Positions 1 to 5,542 of a DNA stretch of 6,167 bases are shown here, one piece after another. The notes under the pieces are model-generated. The model had not been told where the DNA came from, ran no database searches, and saw nothing but the letters and a program-made list of their open reading frames with translations. The DNA lies in the NCBI GenBank assembly GCA_029051445.1, contig JAIDKP010000472.1, forward strand, positions 1 through 6,167. Reading direction: 5' to 3'. The position numbers and the translations under genes are program-made. Numbering within the stretch: position 1 is the first letter of the stretch; each line of letters opens with the position of its first letter. This DNA is from Muribaculaceae bacterium (GTDB lineage Bacteria; Bacteroidota; Bacteroidia; Bacteroidales; Muribaculaceae).

Positions 1-281
1 GTCAGTGTGTCGGCAGCCGATTCGGTTTTAAGCCGTCCGATATCCGCTGTGCGGTGCATGATCTGCCGTTGCAGGTTGCTTAGGCTCACGGTGTCGGCAT
101 CGACAATGCCGATTGTGCCTACTCCTGCGGCTGCAAGATAGATCGCAACCGGTGAACCGAGTCCTCCTGCTCCTGCAATCAGCACGCGTGCGCGTGAGAT
201 CGCTTGCTGTCCGGGCAGATCAATTTCGCATAACGCGAGATGTCCGCGGTAGCGCTTTGACAGGTCTTTGTCGAATGTCAT
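1..281 (-). CDS. ThiF/MoeB/HesA-family E1-like adenylyltransferase, N-terminal part (cut by window edge)
   Basis: This is an E1-like enzyme that adenylates the C-terminal glycine of a small sulfur-carrier protein (ThiS, MoaD or similar) for thiamine, molybdopterin or related sulfur-transfer pathways in the cytoplasm. The 93 readable residues open with the usual lead-in helix (RYRGHLALCEIDLPGQQ, 10-26). The nucleotide-binding glycine motif GAGGLGS follows at 37-43, then the acidic strand end VDAD (60-63) and SNLQRQ (68-73). N69, R72 and K85 sit where MoeB-type enzymes keep ATP-contacting residues. The ATG at 281 is the only plausible start because an in-frame stop lies 15 bases upstream. The zinc-binding cysteines and any C-terminal rhodanese domain would lie outside the window, so ThiF, MoeB and a stand-alone HesA-like protein cannot be told apart. 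It is divergent from the GH2 gene across a 231-bp AT-rich gap. Family confidence is high; the specific pathway is unknown. Confidence 0.9.
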   Translation of the reverse strand, partial: MTFDKDLSKRYRGHLALCEIDLPGQQAISRARVLIAGAGGLGSPVAIYLAAAGVGTIGIVDADTVSLSNLQRQIMHRTADIGRLKTESAADTL

Positions 282-512
282 GGGTGACTTTTTCTGTTAT
301 CAGGTAATTTAATGTAAAATTATATTTTATCGGAGGATTATAAAAATTAAACAGATCAGACGCGGATGAGTTGTGGCCATTTTCGCATGGGGATGCGGGA
401 TTTTTTTGTTATATTCGCGGTGAAATGCTATGGAGATGTGTCTTGAATTGGATCTCTATCATGTGTTTAGGTAAGTCTTGAAATCAATATCACAAATAAA
501 GCAATAAGAAAG

Positions 513-2327
513 ATGAATTTTAGGAGTTTTTTGTGTGCCGCGCTTGTGGCGGCGTCGTCGCTGACGGCGTGGGCCGCCGTGCCGCGTCCGGAGTATCCGC
601 GTCCTCAGTTCGAACGCTCGGAGTGGCAGAATCTAAACGGTGACTGGACATATGCGTTTGACTTCGGCAAGAGCGGCATGGATCGCAAGCTGTATGAAAG
701 CAAGGGCTTTGATGGAAAAATAACTGTGCCTTTCTGTCCCGAGAGTGAGCTGTCGGGTGTGAAATATACGGATTTCATCCCTGCTATGTGGTATCACCGT
801 ACGATCGAGATGCCTGCTGCATGGAAGGGCAAACGCACTATGCTGAATTTCCAGGGTGTGGACTATTTCTCGGCAATCTATATCGACGGACAACTTGTAG
901 GCCGTCACTGGGGAAGCAGCTCGCCATTTGGTTTCGATATAACAGATTTCATCAGCGACGGCAAGCCTCATGATCTGGTCGTGCGTGTCGAGGATGACGT
1001 GCGCAGCGGAGTCCAGCCGAAGGGCAAACAGTCGGCACTCTATTATTCACATGGATGTGATTATACCCGTACGACCGGTATATGGCAGACTGTGTGGATG
1101 GAACCGGTAGATGCTGCAGGTCTGAAGAATGTGTATATCGTGCCTGATCTTGACAACAGCCGCTTTGTGGTTAAGCCCGCCTATAAGAGTCTCAACGGCC
1201 AGACAATCGAGGTGACAGTGAAAGACGGCGGCAAGGTTGTGAGCCGTGCAGTAAAGGCCGCTGTTCCAGGTCAGGATATCGCCATGGATATCAAGAAGGC
1301 CAAGACGTGGTCGCCCGAGAATCCGTTTCTTTATGATATAGATCTGGTTGTCAAGGATAAGAATGGCAATGTGGTTGATGAGGTGAAGACTTATGCCGGA
1401 ATGCGCAAGGTGCATGTGGAGGGTGATCGTCTCTACCTGAACAATCAGCCTTATTTCCTGCGTCTGGTGCTCGACCAGGGTTTCTATCCTACCGGTATCT
1501 GGACAGCTCCCACGGATGCTGACCTGAAGAAGGATATCGAGCTTTCGATGGAGGCCGGATTTAACGGAGCGCGTCTGCATCAGAAGGTGTTTGACGAGCG
1601 CTTCCACTATTGGGCTGATAAACTCGGCTATCTCACATGGGCCGAGTCGCCGAGCTGGGGCGGTAATATCACCCGCATCGAGACTGCCCGCAATTTCCTT
1701 CCGGAGTGGGAAGCTCTTGTGATACGCGACCGCAATCATCCGTCGATCATCGCCTGGACTCCGTTCAACGAGACATGGGAGCGTCCGGTCGACAGCGAGG
1801 CCGCCATGCAGCATGACCGCCTGATACATGACGTGTATGATCTGACGCATAATCTTGACTACCGTCCGGTAAATGATGCCAGCGGCAACTATCATGTGAT
1901 CACTGACCTTTGGACTGTGCACTCGTATGAGCAGGATCCTGCAAAGTTTGTAGGCTACTTCAAGCTTAATGATGACGGAACGTATGTCTGCAACGATCCC
2001 CGTCGTGAAGTCAAGTCTTCAGGTCAGCCGTTCTTTATTGACGAGTACGGCGGTATCAAGTGGATCGACGGCCAGCAGTTTGCCCATGATTCCTGGGGCT
2101 ATGGCGAGGGTCCGCGCACGCTTGAGGAATTTTATACCCGTCTCGAAGGGCTTACCGACGTGATACTCGCCGTGCCTTATATGTCGGGCTACTGCTACAC
2201 TCAGCTGACCGATGTCGAGCAGGAGCAGAACGGTGTCTACAATTATGACCGTACTCCTAAATTTGACATGAAGCGCATCAATGCTATTTTCAGCAAGAAC
2301 CCTGAGGGTTACAAAAACCAGAAGTAA
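513..2327 (+). CDS. Secreted glycoside hydrolase family 2 enzyme (beta-galactosidase/glucuronidase-like)
   Basis: This is a 604-residue exported GH2 hydrolase acting on a beta-linked glycan, probably in the periplasm. A signal peptide spans about residues 1-21 (charged start, hydrophobic core, cleavage likely after TAWA). The order of domains is a sugar-binding jelly roll (about 30-197, with NLNGDW at its start), an Ig-like beta sandwich (about 200-297) and a TIM barrel (about 298-598). The acid/base glutamate is E420 in NHPSIIAWTPFNETW. The nucleophile is E511 in FFIDEYGG. Both are intact. The protein ends soon after YCYTQLTDVEQEQNG and lacks the extra C-terminal domains of LacZ-type enzymes. 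The substrate cannot be read from the sequence. No SusC/SusD, regulator or other glycan gene is visible beside it, and a terminator follows, so it is probably monocistronic. The start at 513 gives a proper signal peptide. Upstream, TATATTCG at 410-417 resembles a -7 box but has no convincing -33 partner. Confidence 0.95.
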   Translation: MNFRSFLCAALVAASSLTAWAAVPRPEYPRPQFERSEWQNLNGDWTYAFDFGKSGMDRKLYESKGFDGKITVPFCPESELSGVKYTDFIPAMWYHRTIEMPAAWKGKRTMLNFQGVDYFSAIYIDGQLVGRHWGSSSPFGFDITDFISDGKPHDLVVRVEDDVRSGVQPKGKQSALYYSHGCDYTRTTGIWQTVWMEPVDAAGLKNVYIVPDLDNSRFVVKPAYKSLNGQTIEVTVKDGGKVVSRAVKAAVPGQDIAMDIKKAKTWSPENPFLYDIDLVVKDKNGNVVDEVKTYAGMRKVHVEGDRLYLNNQPYFLRLVLDQGFYPTGIWTAPTDADLKKDIELSMEAGFNGARLHQKVFDERFHYWADKLGYLTWAESPSWGGNITRIETARNFLPEWEALVIRDRNHPSIIAWTPFNETWERPVDSEAAMQHDRLIHDVYDLTHNLDYRPVNDASGNYHVITDLWTVHSYEQDPAKFVGYFKLNDDGTYVCNDPRREVKSSGQPFFIDEYGGIKWIDGQQFAHDSWGYGEGPRTLEEFYTRLEGLTDVILAVPYMSGYCYTQLTDVEQEQNGVYNYDRTPKFDMKRINAIFSKNPEGYKNQK

Positions 2328-2354
2328 TCACAGAGGAACCAGAACACTTATAAA

Positions 2355-2395
2355 ATGCGATCCGGTAGCATCTGGCTCCGGATCGTATTTTTTTT
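2355..2395 (+). terminator. Intrinsic terminator of the GH2 gene
   Basis: An 8-bp perfect GC-rich stem (2358-2365 with 2378-2385) is extended inward by AGC/GCT after one bulged T, leaving a 5-base loop. Three weaker pairs extend it outward. It runs directly into eight Ts (2388-2395). It begins 27 bases after the GH2 stop codon and should end that transcript before the DUF1232 gene. Confidence 0.9.
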
Positions 2396-2482
2396 AACAT
2401 TGCCGATTTCAGATTATTAAGATGTTTTAATACCGGTATTGCGGCAAATATGCTTTATTTGTAAAATATTAAATCGCAGTCT

Positions 2483-2887
2483 ATGTTGAAGGCACAATCT
2501 GATTATTCGGCATATCAAAGTTTCTTTTCACCGGAGGCAATGTGGCGCAAGATCTCGTCTATGGCGCGACGAGCCGGAACGGAGCTTGTCTATGCTGTTC
2601 TGCTGCTTTATTATGTCGCTACCGCATCTACTACCTCCAAGGCGGACAAAGCCAGGATCTATGGTGTGATCGGTTACTTTATCCTTCCGTTGGATCTTGT
2701 GCCGGATGCTCTGCCTTTTGTCGGTTATACAGACGATGTGGCCGCTGTAATCTGGGGATTGAAGTCGGTGTGGGAGAATATCACTCCGGAAATTAAGGAA
2801 AAGGCGCGTCAAAGGCTTACGCGCTGGTTCGGGCAGGTTGATGCGGAAAAGCCGGACGGTCTTCTGTCGGAGATTTCCGATCGATAA
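2483..2887 (+). CDS. DUF1232 (YkvA-like) family small membrane protein
   Basis: This is a 134-residue protein of the DUF1232 family, which is widespread in bacteria and has no settled function. The family signature is clear at about 61-85: GVIGYFILPLDLVPDALPFVGYTDD, in which an ILPLDLVPD turn is followed by a GYTDD motif. A hydrophobic stretch at about 34-49 (ELVYAVLLLYYVATAS) may insert in the inner membrane. The C-terminal 35 residues are charged and helical (TPEIKEKARQRLTRWF). The length is typical for the family. The ATG at 2483 is the first in the frame and gives a complete protein; no Shine-Dalgarno sequence is evident, as is usual in Bacteroidales. It lies between the GH2 terminator and the DIP1984-family gene, 119 bases from the latter, so it has its own promoter or shares one with that gene. 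A 12-bp perfect palindrome (2429-2440) lies 42 bases upstream of the start. Confidence 0.85.
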   Translation: MLKAQSDYSAYQSFFSPEAMWRKISSMARRAGTELVYAVLLLYYVATASTTSKADKARIYGVIGYFILPLDLVPDALPFVGYTDDVAAVIWGLKSVWENITPEIKEKARQRLTRWFGQVDAEKPDGLLSEISDR

Positions 2888-3006
2888 TTTGCAGTCTTGT
2901 TGCGTCGGGAATTTCCGGCGTTGTTTTCGGCCGTATTTTATGCTGATGTGAACAAAACAATGCAGGTTCATGTAATAGTGGATATCAGTTTTAAAATAAA
3001 AGAAAC

Positions 3007-3465
3007 ATGAAACTTGCAGAAGCATTGAGCAGCAGATCGGCATTGTCGGATAAGGTGCAACAACTCAGGAACCGTCTGAAGGATTGTCTTAAGGTTCAGG
3101 AAGGAGATACACCTGCCGAGACTCCTGACAGTGTGATAAAGGAACTTGACCGCACGCTTGAGGATCTGCAGTCGCTTATATACCGTATAAATATTACTAA
3201 TATCAATACAAAGATAGATGGACGCAGTATAACGTCTCTTCTTGCCGAGCGGGATGTGCTTGCAATGAGGGCTCGCATACTAAAGGATGGTCTTGACTAT
3301 ATAACGGAGCGTGAGACGCGTTATAACCGTAATGAAATCAAATATGTTAGAACGGTAGATGTCAGGAATTTCCGTCGTGTCTGTGACAAAAGTGCGGCTC
3401 GGCTACGGGAACTGGATCTGAAGATACAGAGTCTGAGCTGGACTACGGAACTTTTGGAAGAATAA
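3007..3465 (+). CDS. DIP1984-family (septicolysin-like) coiled-coil protein
   Basis: This is a 152-residue soluble protein resembling the DIP1984 family, small helical proteins found across bacteria. Their function is not established, and the 'septicolysin' label carried by some members should not be taken as evidence of toxin activity. Family features that can be seen are the start MKLAEAL, followed by a heptad-like helix (LSDKVQQLRNRLKDCLKVQEGD, 13-34). An acidic linker leads to the second helix (VIKELDRTLEDLQSLIYRIN, 43-62). NITNINTKIDGRSITSLLAERDVL comes next (62-85), and the C-terminal half is rich in charged residues and ends in a helix (LRELDLKIQSLSWTTELLEE). There is no signal peptide or membrane segment, so it is probably cytoplasmic. 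The length fits the family. No terminator is evident after it, and the frame stays open for another 55 codons past its TAA stop. Confidence 0.8.
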   Translation: MKLAEALSSRSALSDKVQQLRNRLKDCLKVQEGDTPAETPDSVIKELDRTLEDLQSLIYRINITNINTKIDGRSITSLLAERDVLAMRARILKDGLDYITERETRYNRNEIKYVRTVDVRNFRRVCDKSAARLRELDLKIQSLSWTTELLEE

Positions 3466-3851
3466 TTCCGGCCATATATCCGGGTGCGAGTTGTGGAACT
3501 GGCGGCGACGCAAATACTGAAGTCATTTTATGTTGCCGACGAGGCATCGGCATACAATGCAAGATGCAAGCCTCTGAATCGTGTACAAGTGCATAATGCA
3601 TGGCTTTTCTTAAAAGAAAGCTGTAGTGTGTAATACCACGTGTCGGTCATTTCCACGCTCGCTCCCGGTTTTTTGTATAGCTGTATTGTGATGTAATCGG
3701 CCGGCTATCTGATGCAATGGATTTTTTTATCATGAAGATAATGTGCAGCTGTCGGATTATCAGTATATTTAGGGTGGAATCAATTAAAAAGAAACAGAAT
3801 GTGAAACTTTTGGGCTTGAATATGCACCTAACGAAGCAAAACAAGTTCAAT
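3466..3851. other. Gene-poor spacer ahead of the sigma factor gene
   Basis: These 386 bases contain no gene I can support. Three small structures are visible. One is a 6-bp inverted repeat TGCCGA/TCGGCA (3534-3539 and 3547-3552). One is a tandem repeat of ATGCAAG (3557-3570). The third is a weak hairpin GCTTTTCT/AGAAAGC with one bulged base (3603-3621). None is followed by a T tract, so none is a convincing terminator. The first part (3466-3630) stays open in the frame of the preceding gene. The last part contains a candidate ECF-type promoter, listed separately. From about 3717 an open frame runs into the sigma gene but looks like untranslated leader. Confidence 0.6.
3803..3831 (+). promoter_or_regulatory. 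Candidate ECF-type (sigma-E-like) promoter of the sigma/membrane-protein unit
   Basis: GAAACTT (3803-3809) matches the -35 element of sigma-E-like promoters (GGAACTT in E. coli) in six of seven bases. CCTAA (3827-3831) lies 17 bases downstream and resembles the -10 element (TCAAA/TCTAA-like). Transcription would begin near 3838, about 14 bases before the ATG at 3852. Autoregulated ECF sigma genes commonly carry such a promoter immediately upstream, so recognition by the encoded sigma is inferred. No TAnnTTTG housekeeping box was found near it. Confidence 0.5.
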
Positions 3852-4343
3852 ATGAAAAGTCCTCCATTAAACGAAAGGGAGTTTGCCTCGCTAATTCAGG
3901 AGCATTCCCGGATCATTAACAAGGTCTGCTATTTTTATGCAACCGATAAGATTCCATTTGAAGATTTGCGGCAAGAGATCTATGTGAATATCTGGACCGG
4001 ATTAAGTCAGTTCAGAGGTGAATGTAGAATGTCGACGTGGATTTACAGGGTATCGGTAAACTCAGCCCTAATGTCGTTGCGTTCTTCAAAACCGCGAATA
4101 GAAACAGTCTCCGCCGATTTCGGATTACTTGACGCATCAACAGAAACCGATGACGCGCAACGGGAGAAGCTTCAAACATTGCAGTCGCTTATAATAAGGA
4201 TTGATGATATAGAGAAGGCAATCATTCTTCTATGGCTCGAGGAGTATCCTTATGATGAAATTGCTGAAACTCTCGGGCTGAAACGTAACACTGTTGCTGT
4301 AAAAATTCACCGCATTAAAGAAAAACTCTCTAAACAGATATAG
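3852..4343 (+). CDS. ECF-type RNA polymerase sigma factor (sigma-70 family)
   Basis: This 163-residue protein directs core RNA polymerase to a dedicated set of promoters. Region 2 spans about 12-80: the core-binding helix contains DLRQEIYVNIW (38-48), and the -10 recognition part contains FRGECRMSTWIYRVSVNSAL (54-73). A short acidic linker (about 84-105) joins it to region 4 (about 110-160). There the helix-turn-helix YDEIAETLGLKRNTVAVKIHR (134-154) reads the -35 element. There is no extra domain. The open frame begins at 3717, but I chose the ATG at 3852. It gives the usual ECF length and start (MKSPPLNEREFASLIQEH), and the candidate promoter lies inside the would-be extension, whose 45 residues look like random basic sequence. 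The next gene starts 2 bases after the stop, implying co-transcription and translational coupling. Base composition is visibly more AT-rich than in the GH2 gene. Confidence 0.92.
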   Translation: MKSPPLNEREFASLIQEHSRIINKVCYFYATDKIPFEDLRQEIYVNIWTGLSQFRGECRMSTWIYRVSVNSALMSLRSSKPRIETVSADFGLLDASTETDDAQREKLQTLQSLIIRIDDIEKAIILLWLEEYPYDEIAETLGLKRNTVAVKIHRIKEKLSKQI

Positions 4344-4345
4344 AT

Positions 4346-4894
4346 ATGAAACTCGACGAACTCAAAGAAAGTATGTCGACGCTGGATCAGATTCTCGCCA
4401 AGACAAACTCAGAGATAGAGATTAATGTGTCGATTGCCCAAATGGCCAAAAACAAGATTCTTAAAAAATTCCGTCAAGGATTTGTCTCCTGTGCCATACT
4501 TGCTGTTGTTTTCACGGCAATGGCATTAGGGAATCTCAATCCTTACTCTTTCCCTTTGCATCTTAAAATATACCTTGTGGTATATCTGATGGTGGCCGCA
4601 GGGTGGTATGTGTTTATGTATTTAAAACTCAAAAGTATAAACATCGCTGCTCTTACACCGGGCAAATTGATATCCAAGACTGCCAACTTAAAAATGCTGA
4701 TGCTTTCCGGTGAAGTGTTTTTTGGCATGGGTATAGTCGTCTTGTTTACGTTGCTTTTGCCTAATGCCTGGGATTTTAACCGTGCAGGGTTCTGGTGTGT
4801 CATAGTAACGTTGGTTTTTGCAATCGTTTACGGTATTGTTCATATGTGGCCGCAATACATAAAACTATTTCGCGACCTGAATTCGATTAAGTAG
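4346..4894 (+). CDS. Four-helix membrane protein, probable anti-sigma factor for the adjacent ECF sigma
   Basis: I do not recognise a named family. The 182-residue protein has a cytoplasmic-looking N-terminal segment (1-42), helical and charged (MKLDELKESMSTLDQILAKT, then a basic stretch NKILKKFRQ). Four hydrophobic segments follow, at about 45-62, 74-93, 119-139 and 147-167, and then a short basic tail. A soluble N-terminus joined to membrane helices, encoded directly after an ECF sigma gene with a 2-base gap, is the usual layout of sigma/anti-sigma pairs. The inferred role is to hold the sigma factor at the inner membrane until a signal, so far unknown, releases it. No zinc-binding HxxxCxxC motif is present, so it is not a ZAS-type anti-sigma. 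No FecR-like periplasmic domain is present either. It could instead be a regulated target or a sensor partner of the sigma. A MITE-like element begins 6 bases after its stop codon, and no terminator is seen before that. Confidence 0.75.
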   Translation: MKLDELKESMSTLDQILAKTNSEIEINVSIAQMAKNKILKKFRQGFVSCAILAVVFTAMALGNLNPYSFPLHLKIYLVVYLMVAAGWYVFMYLKLKSINIAALTPGKLISKTANLKMLMLSGEVFFGMGIVVLFTLLLPNAWDFNRAGFWCVIVTLVFAIVYGIVHMWPQYIKLFRDLNSIK

Positions 4895-4900
4895 TGATTA

Positions 4901-4927
4901 GAGCTTGTTTAAAAATGAAGCTTAAAA
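4901..4927 (+). repeat. Left terminal inverted repeat of the MITE-like element
   Basis: 27 bases beginning GAGCTTGTTTA. They match the reverse complement of the right end at 22 positions; the mismatches are at positions 4, 12, 20, 21 and 26. The preceding four bases, ATTA, recur just after the right end. Confidence 0.7.
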
Positions 4928-5021
4928 TGACTAACGCCCTAAATCGTTAAGTGTGTGTAATCTACATGCTTGCCAATTTGGGTCGTTCAACAAATTTTAA
5001 TTGTCAATGTTTTCGATCGTC

Positions 5022-5100
5022 TTTTGGGAAAATTGCTGTAAATTCGTCAGTCATGTAGCTCGCTACGCTCCATTCTCATTTTTCAGGAATTTTCTCAAAA
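5022..5100. repeat. Internal inverted repeat (long hairpin) within the MITE-like element
   Basis: The arms at 5022-5038 and 5084-5100 pair at 15 of 17 positions around a 45-base loop. The loop contains the near-palindrome GTAGC-TC-GCTAC (5055-5066). Neither strand has a T tract next to the stem, so it is not an ordinary terminator. It lies off-centre, toward the right end of the element. Confidence 0.65.
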
Positions 5101-5114
5101 ATACTGATCAAATC

Positions 5115-5141
5115 TATTAACATTCATTTCTAAACAACCTC
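5115..5141 (-). repeat. Right terminal inverted repeat of the MITE-like element
   Basis: Read on the minus strand it begins GAGGTTGTTTAGAAATGAA and matches the left end at 22 of 27 positions. It is followed on the plus strand by ATTA (5142-5145), the second copy of the putative target duplication. From 5146 to 5223 I see no feature. Confidence 0.7.
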
Positions 5142-5223
5142 ATTAATTGGGTCTCACGGATCTGAAGAGGTGCAAATGAAAGTCAATGCCGCGCCAACTC
5201 AAAAATATTCAAAGAGATATGCG

Positions 5224-5264
5224 AAAAAAAAACAAGGGATTAAGTCGTGAGGCTTAATCCCTTG
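5224..5264 (-). terminator. Intrinsic terminator of the tRNA-Gln gene
   Basis: A perfect 12-bp stem (5253-5264 pairing with 5233-5244) encloses an 8-base loop. On the minus strand it is followed at once by nine Ts (the A run at 5224-5232). It starts 7 bases downstream of the tRNA 3' end. On the plus strand no T run follows, so it acts only on minus-strand transcription. Confidence 0.93.
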
Positions 5265-5271
5265 AACGATG

Positions 5272-5342
5272 TTGTCTTACCTGGATTCGAACCAAGACAG
5301 GCAGAACCAAAAACTGCAGTGCTACCATTACACCATAAGACA
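5272..5342 (-). tRNA. tRNA-Gln (anticodon UUG)
   Basis: This is a 71-nt cloverleaf on the minus strand. It has a 7-bp acceptor stem (TGTCTTA/TAAGACA, perfect) and a D arm GTGT-AATGGTA-GCAC. The anticodon arm is GCAGT-TTTTGGT-TCTGC, with anticodon TTG preceded by T33 and followed by G37. The variable region has 4 bases, and the T arm is CTTGG-TTCGAAT-CCAGG. The base after the acceptor stem is A. CCA is not encoded and would be added after transcription. The last pair of the anticodon stem (31-39) is T opposite T. The D arm closely resembles Bacteroides tRNA-Gln as I remember it. It is a single tRNA gene with its own terminator, divergent from the ribonucleotide reductase gene. Confidence 0.95.
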
Positions 5343-5460
5343 ATCCTTAAAAGTAGACCTTCCGCAAAAATTCAATTTGAACCTTACGATGGTTTCTACT
5401 TCTGCAAAGCTAACTATTGTGTTGAAAACTGGCAAAAGTTTTGGTCTGTTTTTTTCAACA

Positions 5461-5491
5461 TTCGTCATAAAATTGTAAAAAAGTATTTTTG
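5461..5491 (+). promoter_or_regulatory. Candidate Bacteroidetes housekeeping promoter of the ribonucleotide reductase gene
   Basis: TATTTTTG at 5484-5491 fits the Bacteroides -7 consensus TAnnTTTG at every defined position. TTCG at 5461-5464, 19 bases upstream, matches three of four bases of the -33 TTTG box at the usual spacing. Transcription would start near 5498, giving a leader of about 45 bases. I see no cobalamin riboswitch in the 200 bases between the tRNA and the start codon. Confidence 0.5.
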
Positions 5492-5542
5492 GATATGGCT
5501 TGACTTTTGCCGACATTCGCGTTATTAAAATCAATCTTTATA

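Larger units (their letters stand above)
4901..5141. mobile_element. MITE-like non-autonomous element with terminal inverted repeats and ATTA flanks
   Basis: This is a 241-bp segment with no credible coding region. Its two ends are imperfect inverted repeats: 4901-4927 against the reverse complement of 5115-5141, matching at 22 of 27 positions, both beginning GAG and sharing TTGTTTA. The inverted match stops exactly at GAG/CTC. Immediately outside on both sides is ATTA (4897-4900 and 5142-5145), as a direct and not an inverted repeat, which is what a 4-bp target-site duplication would look like. A second inverted pair lies inside (5022-5038 with 5084-5100, 15 of 17 matching). The size, structure and lack of a transposase fit a MITE or a deletion derivative of an insertion sequence. 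The parent IS family cannot be named from the window. It sits between the anti-sigma gene and the tRNA terminator, so it interrupts no recognised gene. Confidence 0.7.

Noticed and set aside
1047..1922. 291-codon open frame on the minus strand inside the GH2 gene
   Set aside because: It lies wholly antisense to a clear GH2 coding region, resembles no protein family, and is the kind of shadow frame expected from the codon bias of the real gene.
3603..3621. Hairpin that might end the DIP1984-family transcript
   Set aside because: The AT-rich stem has a bulge, and no T run follows on either strand.
3717..3851. N-terminal 45-codon extension of the sigma factor
   Set aside because: It would make the protein too long for an ECF sigma, has no domain-like composition, and contains the candidate promoter. 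Translation from 3852 is the better reading.
5053..5079. Ten-residue minus-strand frame (MRMERSELHD) within the MITE-like element
   Set aside because: It is too short to call a gene and coincides with the near-palindrome in the loop of the internal hairpin.
5247..5534. Small open frames on both strands across and beside the tRNA gene
   Set aside because: Those nearest 5272-5342 overlap the tRNA itself, and the rest cover the AT-rich divergent promoter region with no family resemblance.
5343..5542. Cobalamin riboswitch or NrdR box upstream of the ribonucleotide reductase gene
   Set aside because: No B12-box-like sequence was found. The only NrdR-like fragment (CTATTGTGTT near 5413-5423) is a half site without its partner.
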